Shown: piece after piece, positions 36,461 to 47,970 of the stretch | Layout: the number at the start of each line of letters is the position of its first letter | How positions within the stretch are numbered: position 1 is the first letter of the stretch | DNA from: Aegilops tauschii subsp. strangulata | Taxonomy: Eukaryota; Streptophyta; Magnoliopsida; Poales; Poaceae | DNA length: 64,000 bases | Direction: 5' to 3' | Assembly: GCF_002575655.3 (NCBI RefSeq) | Contig: NC_053039.3 | Location: forward strand, 218,011,622-218,075,621 | The notes under the pieces: model-generated | Database searches by the model: none | Told to the model about the DNA's origin: nothing | What the model saw: only the letters and a program-made list of their open reading frames with translations | Position numbers and translations under genes: made by a program

Positions 36461-37741
36461 TCTCTAGAAACATATCAAAAATAAACATAGGGAAGCAACA
36501 ACGCGAGCTATTGATCTACAACATAATTTGCAAAAATACTATCAGGACTAAGTTCATGATAAATTTAAGTTCAATTAATCATATTACTTAAGAACTCCCA
36601 CTTAGATAGACATCCCTCTAATCCTCTAAGTGATCACGTGATCCATATCAACTAAACCATGTCCGATCATCACGTGAGATGGAGTAGTTTCAATGGTGAA
36701 CATCACTATGTTGATCATATCTACTATATGATTCACGCTCGACCTTTCGGTCTCCGTGTTCCAAGGCCATATTTGTTATATGCTAGGCTCGTCAAGCTTA
36801 ACCTGAGTATTCCGCGCGTGCAACTGTTTTGCACCCGTTGTATTTGAACGTAGAGCCTATCACACCCGATCATCACGTGGTGTCTCAGCACGAAGAACTT
36901 TCGCAACGGTGCATACTCAGAGAGAACACTTATACTTTGATAATTTAGTGAGGGATCATCTTATAATGCTACTGTCAATCAAAGCAAGATAAGATGCATA
37001 AAAGATAAACATCACATGCAATCAATATAAGTGATATGATATGGCCATCATCATCTTGTGCTTGTGATCTCCATCTCCGAAGCACCGTCATGATCACCAT
37101 CGTCACCGGCGCGACACCTTGATCTCCATCGTAGTATCATTGTCGTCTCGCCAACTATTGCTTCTACGACTATCGCTACCGCTTAGTGATAAAGTAAAGC
37201 AATTACAGGGCGATTGCATTGCATACAATAAAGCGACAACCATATGGCTCCTGCCAGTTGCCGATAACTCGGTTACAAAACATGATCATCTCATACAATA
37301 AAATTTAGCATCATGTCTTGACCATATCACATCACAACATGTCCTGCAAAAACAAGTTAGACGTCCTCTACTTTGTTGTTGCAAATTTAACGTGGCTGCT
37401 ACAGGCTTAGCAAGAACCGTTCTTACCTACGCATCAAAACCACAACGATAGTTTGTCAAGTTGGTGCTGTTTTAACCTTCGCAAGGACCGGGCGTAGCCA
37501 CACTCGGTTCAACTAAAGTTGGAGAAACTGACACCTGCCAGCCACCTGTGTGCAAAGCACGTTGGTAGAACTAGTCTCGCGTAAGCGTACGCGTAATGTC
37601 GGTCCGGGCCGCTTCATCCAACAATACCGCCGAACCAAAGTATGACATGCTGGTAAGCAGTATGACTTATATCGCCCACAACTCACTTGTGTTCTACTCG
37701 TGCATATAACATCAACGCATAAAACCAGGCTCGGATGCCAC
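36461..37741 (-). other. 5' untranslated internal region and PBS of the nested element
   Basis: Noncoding DNA between gag and the 5' LTR, ending in the PBS (37725-37740). No ORF with coding character. Similar noncoding sequence (in the plus orientation) is found at 54409-55700 in the third copia element. Confidence 0.65.
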
Positions 37742-39442
37742 TGTTAGGGAACGTAGTAATTTGAAAAATTTCCTACGCACACACAGGATCATGGTGATGC
37801 ATAGCAACGAGAGGGGAGAGTGATGTCCACGTACCCTCGTAGACCAAAAGCGGAAGCGTTAGCACAACGCGGTTGATGTAGTCGTACGTCTTCACGATTC
37901 GACCGATCAAGTACCAAACACACGACACCTCCGAGTTCAGCACACGTTCAGCTCGATGACGTCCCTCGAACTCCGATCCAGCCATGCTTTGAGGGAGAGT
38001 TTCGTCAGCACGACGGCGTGGTGACGATGGTGATGTTCTACCGACGCAGGGCTTCACCTAAGCACCGCTATGATATTATCGAGGTGGATTATGGTGGAGG
38101 GGGGCACCGCACACGGCTAAGAGATCAATGATCAATTGTTGTGTCTATGAGGTGCCCCCCTGCCCCCGTATATAAAGGAGCAAGGGGGGAGGCGGCCGGC
38201 CAAGTAGGAGGGCGCGCGGGAATAGGACTCCTCCTTTCCTTGTTGGAGTAGGAGAGAAGGAAAGAGGGGGAGAGGGAGAAGGAAAAGGGGGCTGCACCCC
38301 TTGTCCAATTCGGACCAGAGGGGGGGTGCGCGCCTCCTTCCTTTTGGCCTCTCTCCTCTATTCCCGTATGGCCCAATAAGGCCCAATACTTCTCCCCGGC
38401 GAATTTCCGTAACTCTCCGGTACTTCGATAAATACCCGAATCACTCGGAACCTTTCCGAAGTCCGAATATAGTCGTCCAATATATCGATCTTTACGTCTC
38501 AGCCATTTCGAGACTCCTCGTCATGTCCCCGATCTCATCCGGGACTCCGAACTCCTTCGGTACATCAAAACACATAAACTCATAATATTACCGTCATCTA
38601 ACTTTAAGCGTGCGGACCCTACGGGTTCGAGAACTATGTAGACATGACCAAGACACGTCTCTGGTCAATAACCAATAGCGGAACCTGGATGCTCATATTG
38701 GCTCCCACATATTCTACGAAGATCTTTATCGGTCAGAGCGCATAACAACATACGTTGTTCCCTTTGTCATCGGTATGTTACTTGCCCGAGATTCGATCGT
38801 CGGTATCTCAATACCTAGTTCAATCTCGTTACCGGCAAGTCTCTTTACTCGTTCCGTTATACATCATCCCGCAACTAACTCATTAGTTACAATGCTTGCA
38901 AGGCTTATAGTGATGTGCATTACCGAGAGGGCCCAGAGATACCTCTCCGACAATCGGAGTGACAAATCCTAATCTCGAAATACGCCAACCCAACAAGTAC
39001 CTTCGGAGACACCTGTAGAGCACCTTTATAATCACCCAGTTACGTTGTGACGTTTGGTAGCACACAAAGTGTTCCTCCGGTAAACGGGAGTTGCATAATC
39101 TCATAGTCATAGGAACATGTATAAGTCATGAAGAAAGCAATAGCAACATACTAAACGATCAAGTGCTAAGCTAACGGAATGGGTCAAGTCAATCACATCA
39201 TTCTCCTAATGATGTGATCCCGTTAATCAAATGACAACTCATGTCTATGGCTAGGAAACTCAACCATCTTTGATTAACGAGCTAGTCAAGTAGAGGCATA
39301 CTAGTGACACTATGTTTGTCTATGTATTCACACATGTATCAAGTTTCTGGTTAATACAATTCTAGCATGAATAATAAACATTTATCATGAAATAAGGAAA
39401 TAAATAATAACTTTATTATTGCCTCTAGGGCATATTTCCTCA
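37742..39442 (-). repeat. 5' LTR of the nested Angela/WIS-type element
   Basis: 1701 bp, 20 bp longer than its partner because of an extra segment near 37778-37800. The outer end reads TTTCCTCAAGAAT instead of TTTCCTTCA, so the terminal bases were lost at the junction with host gag. Confidence 0.9.
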
Positions 39443-41552
39443 AGAATAGATGCTAGATCACCACTAGAGTTAGTAGTACAAGCATCAACATTGATAATAG
39501 GAGAAGAGTAAGCCTTGGCTAGAGTTTCAAGATAAGTAAGTTTGAGCGTCTCAAAACTCTTTCCCTTCTTCCTTAGTCTTGAGGGACACGGATAGAAGCT
39601 CACAATCCTTAGAGAGAGAAGCATGAGACTTCACAAGCTTACTTTTATCATTCATCAACTCTTCGCAAGAGTCAATAGCCTTTTTCAAGGAGGCAAGATC
39701 TTTAGTATGAACATCAATGTTTGCACCAATTTTGAAGCATAGTTCATCATTTCGTGCTTCCTCATATTGGACTTTCCGCTCAAGGATTTCACATTTTTCC
39801 TTTTCCTCGATGACGAGGGTTTCGAGTTCCTTAATGGTGATGGTGTGCTTACTCACCATCTCCATAAGCATACGAAACATAGTGAGCTTCTTTCCTTTGA
39901 GGGAGCACATGAACTTATTAAGTTTAGCAAACATAGGATCATCTAGATCATCATCATCATAGCTATCCTCCGCATCAAGATACTCATCACTAGGAGTAGA
40001 AGGAGTGAAAAGAGGAGGATTTGATCATGGGGTTACCTTGACCTTGTCAGGAGAGCTTGGGTCCTCTCCATCTTCTACCACGGCCTTTGCCATTAGGCAC
40101 TTGTGAGAGTTGCCCTTGTAGTCTTTCATGTAGTTGTAGGTGACCACATCACCACTCTTGTTCACTAACCTCAGAGTGTTTTGAGAGTCTTGAGCAACTC
40201 CGGCAACACCACTAACATCATCTGGATCGGATTCTTCTTGAGCAACCATTGCTTTCCCATCTGTCTTCTTGAGCTTGGAGTTCAAAGGATTTGGCAACTT
40301 CTTCTTGGGAAAGGTCTTGGGAAACCTTGGTTTATCCTCTCTCTTCTCATAAGGGCACTCGTTGGAGAAGTGGTTGGTTTCTTCACAGTTGTAGCATTTT
40401 CTTACTTTCTTCTTTTGAATCTTCCCTTGAATTTTCCCGCGCTAAACTTCTTGACAAAAAGAGCCATGTCTTCATATGAAGGGCCCTCATCGGATTCAAT
40501 CTCATCACCATCTTCATCATCATCATCATCTTCTTCTTCTTCACTTTGCTCATCTTCACATACATGCTTGGCCTTCAATGCAAGATTGATCTTTGATGTC
40601 GGAGTACCATGCATGGCAACATGTTTTGTGGCATTTGCCTTTGACTCTTCAAATAGTTGAAAGGTGGATATGATGTCATCTGTAGTCATTTCCTTGAAGG
40701 CATGGTGTTGTCTTATGTCCCACACCATTTGATGGTGATATGGGGCAAGAGCATGAAGCAACTTATCCACAAGGAATCGCTTAGTCATGTTGAATCCATA
40801 TTGTGTCTTGTCACACTCACACGACTCGATGTCGTGAGAGTCATTTGACGCTCAAGGAGTTGATTGGGAGTTTCACCTTTCTCCATAATTTTTTTTTGCA
40901 ATTGCCCCTTGGCAATTTCATATTGAGCACTCCGGAGGGTGGAGGTACCGGTCTTGGATCTTATAATACTTTCCCATAGTTCCTTGGCACTTGTGATGTG
41001 TATGAATGGTCTCCTTTGTTTGTCATCCATACCTCTCCTTATACACATGATTGCAGTGTCATTGAGATTCTTGTCATAGATTTCTCTTGGTGTAGGGTTC
41101 TTTGGATCAACCACATGATAACCATACTCCATGATCTCCAGCATCTCATCGTTTCCATGTCGAAGATGATCCTGCATAGCAACTCTCCACAAGGCAAAAT
41201 CGGAAGTGGCACTAAGTAAAGGAGGTTTGCCTTGAGGATTATATCTTGGTTTCTCAACCTGAGGTCTTGCATAAAGCCAAGGAACATTGGAGTGTTCATT
41301 GCCAGGAGGTTGTTGACCAAGTGACGGAGCAGGCACAGTTGGCCTCGAAGCGGCACCACCCGGGAGTGGTGCAAGCACCGTGGACAACGTGGATAATCTC
41401 ATTTGGACCAAGGCCTCGAGAGAAGCATCATGCTCCTCTTTTTGCTTAGCAAGGGCCCGTTCCAGATCCTCAGACGTAAAGGACTTGACTTCAGAAGAAG
41501 CCTCGCCTTTATCCTTCGGATCTGCAACCAGGGGAGTCCCATCCGGGTTCAT
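39443..41552 (-). pseudogene. Gag region of the Sirevirus-like element, frameshifted and truncated
   Basis: 40785-41552 (255 residues) starts MNPDGTPLVADPKDK and carries the copia UBN2-type capsid (FALWRVAMQDHL, AKELWESI, RSAQYEIAKGQL). The frame shifts near 40785 into 40402-40788 (MTKRFLVDKLLHALAP, FQLFEESKAN, acidic stretch), then a stop near 40440 precedes the zinc knuckle CYNCEETNHFSNECP (about 40388-40344). 40025-40297 and 39551-39934 cover the long coiled-coil C-terminal part typical of Sirevirus gag. The coding sequence is cut at ASILEE by the nested element. Gag forms the particle; here at least three lesions prevent it. Confidence 0.85.
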
Positions 41553-41591
41553 CTCGCTCTAGGGCGGTTAAGCCACAAGAATAGAGCACGA

Positions 41592-41604
41592 GGCTCTGAT
41601 ACCA
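41592..41604 (-). other. Primer-binding site, initiator tRNA-Met type (Sirevirus-like element)
   Basis: On the minus strand TGGTATCAGAGCC, two bases inside the 5' LTR end (CTTTCA AT TGGTATC). This is the canonical copia PBS. Confidence 0.92.
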
Positions 41605-41606
41605 AT

Positions 41607-43168
41607 TGAAAGGATCGAGATGGACCTAGAGGGGGGGGTGAATAGGTACAATTACAAATTTTAATTATTACTTAGCAATTTTAGGCACTAATGCGGAATA
41701 TGAAGGTGAGCCTAACAATTGCAAGTGTAGTACTAAGTGCTAAGCAAGATAAGCAAGTACCACAAGTATGTAAGTAATCAAGCACAATATGATATAAGAA
41801 AGAGCTAAGAGATAATTAACCACAAGTAGAGAGTTAGGGTTAGGAATAACCGCAACTCCGGGAGACGAGGATGTATGCCGATGTTCACTTCCTTGGAGGG
41901 AAGCTACGTCACGTTAGAGAGGTGGATGTTACCACGAAGGCACACCAATGCCACGAAGGCTCACCCTATTCTCCCTTTGAGACAACACCACAGAGGCATT
42001 TCTCAACCACTAGTGGTAGACCTTGGGGTGGTCTCCAAACCCTCACAAACTTTCCGGGGGTAATCACAATGGTTGATTCCTCACCGAATGACTCCTACCG
42101 CCTAGGAGTCTCCAACCTCCAAGAGTAACAAGATCCAAAGGGAAAAACTCAAGACTTGCTCAAACCACAATTTGCTTTGGTCACAAGAAGGAGAGGGAGA
42201 AGATCTTTCTTTTGATTGGAACAACCCTTCGAAACTCTCAAGAATCAAGCCGAGATCTAGGTTTTAGTGTATGAGCAAGAGAGGGGATGCACTGGTGTTC
42301 TTGAGGCGTGTTTGTGTGAAGTGTTCAACCTTATCTCGAAGAGGTAAGGGACTATTTATACCATGTCCAGAATTGAGCCGTTTGGACAGAAGTTGACCAG
42401 CCCAGATGATCTGGGACACCACCCGGATGATCTGGACATTGTCCGGATTAATCTGGCTGAAGGCCCGGATGCAGATGGTAGCAGCAGAGCTGCGAGCAGC
42501 CCGGACAGACCGGAGGCCACCCCGGACGATCCGGACATATCCCGGATGATCCAGATGCCTGGCCGGACGATCCGGCTACAACTATCTGGGTTCTGTAAAA
42601 AACAAGGGGAAGATTTCCCGGATGATCCAGAACAGGATCTGGACGATCCGGGGCACAGCCCGGATGATCCGGAAGAACGTCCGGACGATCCGGCTTCAGC
42701 CACACCGTTCTGTGATGAAAACCGCACATTATTCGGATGATCCGGAGCAAGGTCCGGCTGATCCGGGTTTAGCCCGAATGATCTGGGGAGGCGTCCGGAT
42801 GATCCGGCTAGGAGAAGTGGTAGGTTTTGGCTAAGGGGTTTTGCTAGGGATTTTGGTCTTTTGTGAAAAATTGTTTGTGAGACAAAATGTGAGCAAGTCT
42901 TGAACCTACACCTTGGATCCCCTCTTAATAGTGCGGGATTCCTGTTACTCAAGAAATATAAAAGAGCACAATGCTTCATCTTTGTTTGCTCCTTTCCTCA
43001 TTGATAATTTGCTTGAGTAAAATCTCATATGATGTGATCATGATGCTCATTAGAAAAAACCAGAGGACTGACGGCCTGTGTATACACTTAGCAAACACGG
43101 TTAGTCCCCTATGTGTAGATTTGTCATCAATATCAAAAATATTCTTTAAGAGCAAGATTGCACTTTCA
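41607..43168 (-). repeat. 5' LTR of the Sirevirus-like element
   Basis: 1562 bp with the same ends as the LTR at 22936-24497. The CCGG palindrome block is at 42396-42811. Several palindromes differ from those of the partner LTR by C-to-T or G-to-A changes, as expected for methylated CpG or CNG sites. Confidence 0.93.
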
Positions 43169-43469
43169 TCGACTCACTAACGCCACTGTGCAAGGAGTTC
43201 CTTCAACCACAGGTGAGCTGCTCATCCGTGTTTTTTTCGGCCTCCGGCGACGGTAGTTAGTCTTGACGCAGCGGAGCAGAAGAGTCATCAGAAGCAGAGA
43301 AGACCAAGGATGTCGTTGCAAAATTTCTTTGTTTGGGGTCTTCTGTGATGTATGTCGAAGCCAGATGTACGGCTTATATCCTTCCTGTATTTTCATATTT
43401 GTATGTGTGCTTTCTAGGGTATTTGTAATGTTTTCCGACTCGTATTAACGTATGCCTATGGGCGTATGG
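43169..43469. other. Right flank of the Sirevirus insertion, unassigned
   Basis: Begins with tcgac, the probable right TSD. The stretch with GTCGTTGCAAAATTTC and TTCCGACTCGTATTAACG, followed by a short A run, looks like the 3' end of a retroposed or LINE-like sequence, but I cannot name it. No ORF of note. Confidence 0.3.
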
Positions 43470-43639
43470 TTTAAAAAACATGAGTAGGGATCATATTGAT
43501 GTTTATGTTTCGACATATGCAATTGAATTTTACTCCAAATCTCTATTCAAGAATCAATGCCATTTAAGCACAAAAATATAAACTTAACTATGAACACGAA
43601 AATATAATACATTTTATTGCCTCTAAGGCATATTTACAA
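43470..43639 (-). repeat. Copia LTR end fragment
   Basis: On the minus strand it begins TGTTGTAAATATGCCTTAGA and continues ggcaataaaatg, a diverged form of the start of Angela-type LTRs. Only about 150 bp remain. Confidence 0.4.
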
Positions 43640-44007
43640 CACCGGAGCCTTAACCCCCTACAATCTGGAGAGGGGATGGATCCTTGGCCCACCTGGCGGG
43701 AGATCCACACTCCTTGGTGGCAGGGAGAACATGCGAGGTGGCCAGTCCCACGGCAGTGACCCACCTAGATCCGGCTAGGGTTTTGAGGACGATGCCTCCA
43801 ACGAGCAAAAGGCATGGGGACAACAACACAAAGGCCTATGCCGGCGCCAACAAGTTCGCCCCATGCACTTGCACGTCCCTGGACATCGTCCACCACGACA
43901 GACTAGATCCATGACGCCCGTTGTTTGGCAGCTTGAGCACAATGGGCCACGGTTGCAAGTCGATGCCATGGACCTCACCGCGGCGAGAGAGCGGCAGGAC
44001 ACCCCTC
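43640..44007. other. Unassigned GC-rich segment
   Basis: About 370 bp of GC-rich sequence with a 76-codon open frame (43684-43914, plus) and an overlapping minus frame. Neither has a recognisable domain. It may be internal or LTR sequence of a decayed element. Confidence 0.3.
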
Positions 44008-44684
44008 TAATACGTGTCAAACGTATCGATATTTTTTATACGATTCATGCTATATCACTACCACTATTAAACACTTCGGGCATGGTTTTTATCAATTTTT
44101 ATTGGGTTGACTTATTAATCAAGTGACCAGTGCCAGTTGCAGTTTTTTGGTGCATATTTTAGGGGGAAATTATTTAATCCTTCGAAAAAAATCCAGAAAA
44201 ATAGATCATGAGGTTATGCATCGAGAAGAAACTAGGGGGGCTGAGGCCCACACCTGGAGGTACCCAGGGGCTCTAGGCACGCCCAGCCCCAAGGCGCCGA
44301 GAGGGGGGAGGGGTGCATGGAGGCTCCAACAACCTTCTGGAGATCTCCTTACCGCAAGGTGGTCCTGAGAATTTTGGAACTGCCCTAAAAGTTCCAAAAT
44401 TTTCGGTGTTCTGGATCTCCGGGAATGTTAAAATTGGTGAGGGGACTTAGGTTTCAGCATCCAGAAACAACTCCCCTCAAAAAGTCAAATCCCATCTGAG
44501 GGGAGGCTCTCATCCTCCACATCCATGGCTACCAAATACCAGAGGGGAATCCCTTCTCCCACCTAGGGAGGAAGGCCAAGGAAGAAGGAGGGGGTCTATC
44601 TCCCTCTCTCTTTCAGTGGTGCGGGAGTGCCACCAGGGGAACCGTCATCACCACCATCGTCTCCATCAACACCTCCATCATTAC
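44008..44684 (+). repeat. Gypsy LTR fragment of another family
   Basis: Begins TAATACGTGTCAAACGTATCG, a one-base variant of a TGATACGTGTC gypsy LTR start, and continues as a GC-rich LTR up to attac, where the next gypsy element is inserted. Its remainder should lie beyond that element to the right of the window. Confidence 0.55.
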
Positions 44685-46202
44685 TGATACGTCCATTTTG
44701 CATCATGTTTACCTACTGTTATTTATAATGTTTTTATGCATAATAATGCTTTTTGGAGTAATTCTAATGCCTTTTCTCTCATAATATGCAAGGTACACAC
44801 AAAGAGGGAGAATTCCGGCAGCTGGAAATCTGGACCTGGAAAAGCTACGTCAGGCCACCTATTCTACACAACTCCAAATAAGTGAAACTTTACGAGGAAT
44901 TTTTATGGAATATATAAGAAATATTGGAGCCAATAAGTACCAAAGGGGGCCCACCAGGTGGGCACAACCCACCTGGGCGCGCCAGGGCTGCCTGGCGCGC
45001 CCTGGTGGGTTGTGCTCCCTTCGGCCCACCTCCGGTGCCCCTCTTCTGGTATATAAGTCATTTTGACCTAGAAAAAAATAAGGGTAGGACTTTCGAGATG
45101 GAGTGCCGCCGTCTCGAGGCGGAACTTGGGGAGGAGCATGTTTGCCCTCCGGCGAAGCGATTCCGCCGGGGAACTTCCCTCCCGGAGGGGGAAATCATCG
45201 TCATCATCATCACCAACAACTCTCCCATCTTGGGGAGGGCAATCTCCATCAACATCTTCAACAACACCATCTCCTCTCAAACCCTAGTTCATCTCTTGTG
45301 TTCAATCTTTGTACCGGAACTATAGATTGGTGCTTGTGGGTGACTAGTAGTGTTGATTACATCTTGTAGTTGATTACTATATGGTTTATTTGGTGGAAGA
45401 TTATATGTTCAGATCCATTATGCTATTTAATACACCTCTGATCTTGATCATGATTATCATTTGTGAGTAGTTATTTTTGTTCTTGAGGTCACAGGAGAAA
45501 TCATGTTGCAAGTAATCATATGAATTTGATATGTGTTCGATATTTTGATAGTATGTATGTTGTGATTCCCTTAGTGGTGTCATGTGAACGTCGACTGCAT
45601 GACACTTCACCATATTTGGGCCTAAGGGAATGCATTGTGGAGTAGTTATTAGATGATGGGTTGCGATAGTGACAGAAGCTTAAACCCTAGTTTATGCGCT
45701 ATTCCGTAAGGGGCCGTTTGGATCCAAAAGTTTAATGCTATGGTTAGAATTTATTCTTAATACTTTTCTCGTAGTTGCGGAAGCTTGCGAGGGGGTTAAT
45801 CATAAGTAGGAGGTTTGTTCAAGTAAGAACAACACCTAAGCACCGGTCCACCCACATATCAAATTATCAAAGTAGCGAACACGAATCAAACCAGCATGAT
45901 GAAAGTGACTAGATGAAATTCCCGTGTACCCTCAAGAACGCTTTGCTTATTATAAGAGACCGTTTTGGCCTATCCTTTGCCTCAAAAGGATTGGGCTACC
46001 TTTCTGCACTTTTGTTACCGTTACGGTTACTTGCTCGTTACAAATTATCTTGCTATCAAACTTCTCTGCTACTTACAATTTCAGCACTTGCAGACATTAC
46101 CTTGCTGAAAACCATTTGTCATTTCCTTCTGCTCCTTGTTGGGTCCGACACTCTTACTTATCTAAAAGGCTACAATTTATGCCATATACTTGTGGGTCAT
46201 CA
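44685..46202 (+). repeat. 5' LTR of the gypsy element
   Basis: About 1518 bp, from TGATACGTCCATTTTGC to GGGTCATCA. A TATA box (TATATAA, 45050-45056) lies before a CT- and GC-rich leader. Minor uncertainty of a few bases at the right end, which is placed by the PBS 11 bases on. Confidence 0.85.
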
Positions 46203-46213
46203 AGGCTATTTTC

Positions 46214-46231
46214 TGGCACCGTTGCCGGGGA
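46214..46231 (+). other. Primer-binding site, tRNA-Asp type (gypsy element)
   Basis: TGGCACCGTTGCCGGGGA, identical to the site of gypsy copy B at 12448-12465 and one base off the complement of the plant tRNA-Asp 3' end. Confidence 0.88.
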
Positions 46232-46308
46232 GTGAAGCGCTCTTGGTAAGTGGAAATTGGTAAGGAAAAATTATTCCTACATGCTGAAATTTATTATCGC
46301 TTGTTACT

Positions 46309-46701
46309 ATGGAGAACAATCCTTTGATGGGTTTGTTCGGGGTATCTTCACCTTGACCGGAACCACAATTTGTTACCCCTCAACCTACTGCACCTACTGA
46401 AAATACTGAATATGAAATTCCTTCGGGTATGATAGAACAACTGCTAGCTAATCCTTATGCAGGAGATGGAACCGAACATCCTGATATGCACTTGATATAT
46501 GTGGAAGAAATTTGTGGATTGTTTAAGCTTGCAGGTTTACCTGGAGATGAAGTTAAGAAGAAGGTTTTCCCTTTATCTTTGAAGGGAAAATCATTAGCAT
46601 GGTATAGGCTATGCTATGATATTGGATCTTGGAACTGGAATTGATTGAAATTGGAGTTTCACCAAAAAAATTATCCTATGCATCTAGTTCATCGTGATCG
46701 G

Positions 46702-46747
<46 letters not shown>

Positions 46748-47190
46748 TGGCCTCGTGTAGGAGAAGTATCGCTCTAGCTTGGGGGAGGCTTAAGTCAATG
46801 TTATGTTCATGCCCCAATCATGAGCTCTCAAGAGAAATTATTATTCAGAATTTTTATGCTCGGCTTTCTCATAATGATCGATCCATGCTTGATACTTCTT
46901 GTGCTGGTTCTTTTGTGAAGAAGACTATTGAATTCCGATGGGATCTCTTAGAAACAATTAAACGCAACTCTGAAGATTGGGTACTCGACGAAGGTAAAGA
47001 GTTAGGTATTAAGCTTAAGTATGATTCTGTTAAGTCTTTTATGAATACCGATGCTTTTCAAAAGTTTAGCACTAAATATGGACTTGACTCTGAGATAGTA
47101 GCCTCCTTTTGTGAATCATTTGCTACTCATGTTGATCTCCCTAAAGAGAAGTGGTTCAAATATCACCCACCTATTAAGGAAGAAATTTAA
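46309..47190 (+). pseudogene. Gypsy gag remnant
   Basis: The ATG at 46309 (MENNPLMGLFGVSSP) is followed by an in-frame stop after 15 codons. 46429-46644 encodes the capsid start (MIEQLLANPYAGDGTEHPD, FPLSLKGKSLAWY), which ends in a stop. A (TA)n run at about 46705-46742 then disrupts the frame, and 46747-47190 continues with capsid-like helices (FYARLSHNDRSMLDTSCAGSF). This is typical Athila-like gag, non-functional here. Confidence 0.82.
46705..46742. repeat. (TA)n microsatellite within gag remnant
   Basis: About 18 TA dinucleotides, apparently expanded within the gag coding sequence. Confidence 0.95.
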
Positions 47191-47309
47191 GAACCGGTAC
47201 CAACTAAAGAAGAAACTGTTATTTATAATGTTGATCCAGTTGTCCCTACTGCTTATATGAAAAACCACCTTTCCCTGTTAGGATTAAAGAACATGCTAAA
47301 GTTTCAACT

Positions 47310-47795
47310 GTGGTCAACAAAAGTTATATAAGAACACCTAAACCAGCTAAACAAATTAAGATAGAACCTAGTGTTGCTATGGTTAAGGATCTCCTGGAAG
47401 AAAATTTAGATGGGCATGTTATTTATTTCTGTGTTGAAGCTGCTAGAATTGCCAAACCCGATGGAAAAGATAAACATAGACCCATTGTTGCCATGCCTGT
47501 TGTCTCAGTCAAGATAGGAGATCACTGTTATCATGGTTTATGTCACATAGGTGCTAGCGTGAGTGCTATTCCTTTTACCTTATACCAAGAAATTATGAAT
47601 GTTACTATTAAGCCTTCCAATAGAGATACTATATCACCAATTGGGATTGTTAGAGATGTTGAAGTCTCGTGTGGGAAAATAAAATATCCTACTGATTTTC
47701 TTGTTCTTGGTTCCCCACAAGATGACTTTTGCCTCATTATCTTTGGCAGACCTTTCTTGAACACCGTCAATGCTAAAATAGATTGCGAGAAATAA
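47310..47795 (+). pseudogene. Gypsy protease region with altered active site
   Basis: An open frame of 161 residues with the retropepsin-like core: VKIGDHCYHGLCHIGASVSAIP. In the family the motif is C-D-L-G-A-S, with Asp catalytic. Here the Asp codon is CAC (His), consistent with a single G-to-C change, so the protease should be dead. The downstream flap and the FLVLGSPQDDFCLIIFGRPFL segment are kept. Stops follow. Confidence 0.8.
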
Positions 47796-47970
47796 ACTGT
47801 TGGTGTTAGTTTTGGTGATGAGTCTCATGAGTTTATTTTTTCCAAGTTTAGTAGAAAACCTCATAAAAAAGAATTGCCTAGTATGGATGAAATAATTGGT
47901 CTTGCTTCTATTGCTGTACCTCCTACTGATCCTTTAGAAATATCTACTAGACCATGAAAATGATTTACAT

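Larger units (their letters stand above)
31008..39442 (-). mobile_element. Angela/WIS-type copia element nested in the Sirevirus-like element
   Basis: Minus strand: 5' LTR 39442-37742, PBS 37740-37725 (TGGCATCCGAGCC, a variant of the tRNA-iMet site), decayed gag and pol, PPT (GTGCAAGTGGGAGAC at about 32702-32689) and 3' LTR 32688-31008. Total 8435 bp. LTRs differ at roughly 19 positions plus one 20-bp indel (about 1.1 percent), younger than its host. The flanks have no TSD (gtaca on the left, agaat on the right) and several hundred bases of host gag are missing. The right junction can be explained by microhomology (see findings). Confidence 0.9.
22936..43168 (-). mobile_element. Sirevirus-like (Maximus-type) copia LTR retrotransposon, split by a nested element
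   Basis: Two 1562-bp LTRs with ends TGAAAG...CTTTCA. On the minus strand the order is 5' LTR (43168-41607), PBS TGGTATCAGAGCC (initiator tRNA-Met), gag, protease, integrase, RT, RNase H, an extra 3' ORF, PPT-rich noncoding DNA and the 3' LTR (24497-22936). PR-INT-RT order defines copia. The extra ORF, the PPT with repeated AAGGGGGAGA-like motifs and CpG-rich palindromes in the LTR are hallmarks of the Sirevirus lineage. The presumed TSDs are gcgac and tcgac (one mismatch). The span is 20.2 kb, of which 8.4 kb is the nested Angela-type element at 31008-39442. LTRs differ at about 39 positions by eye (about 2.5 percent). Confidence 0.9.

Noticed and set aside
39717..41609. Several 60-160 residue plus-strand frames over the Sirevirus gag
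   Set aside because: They are shadows of the minus-strand gag, including a poly-Ser run opposite the acidic gag stretch.
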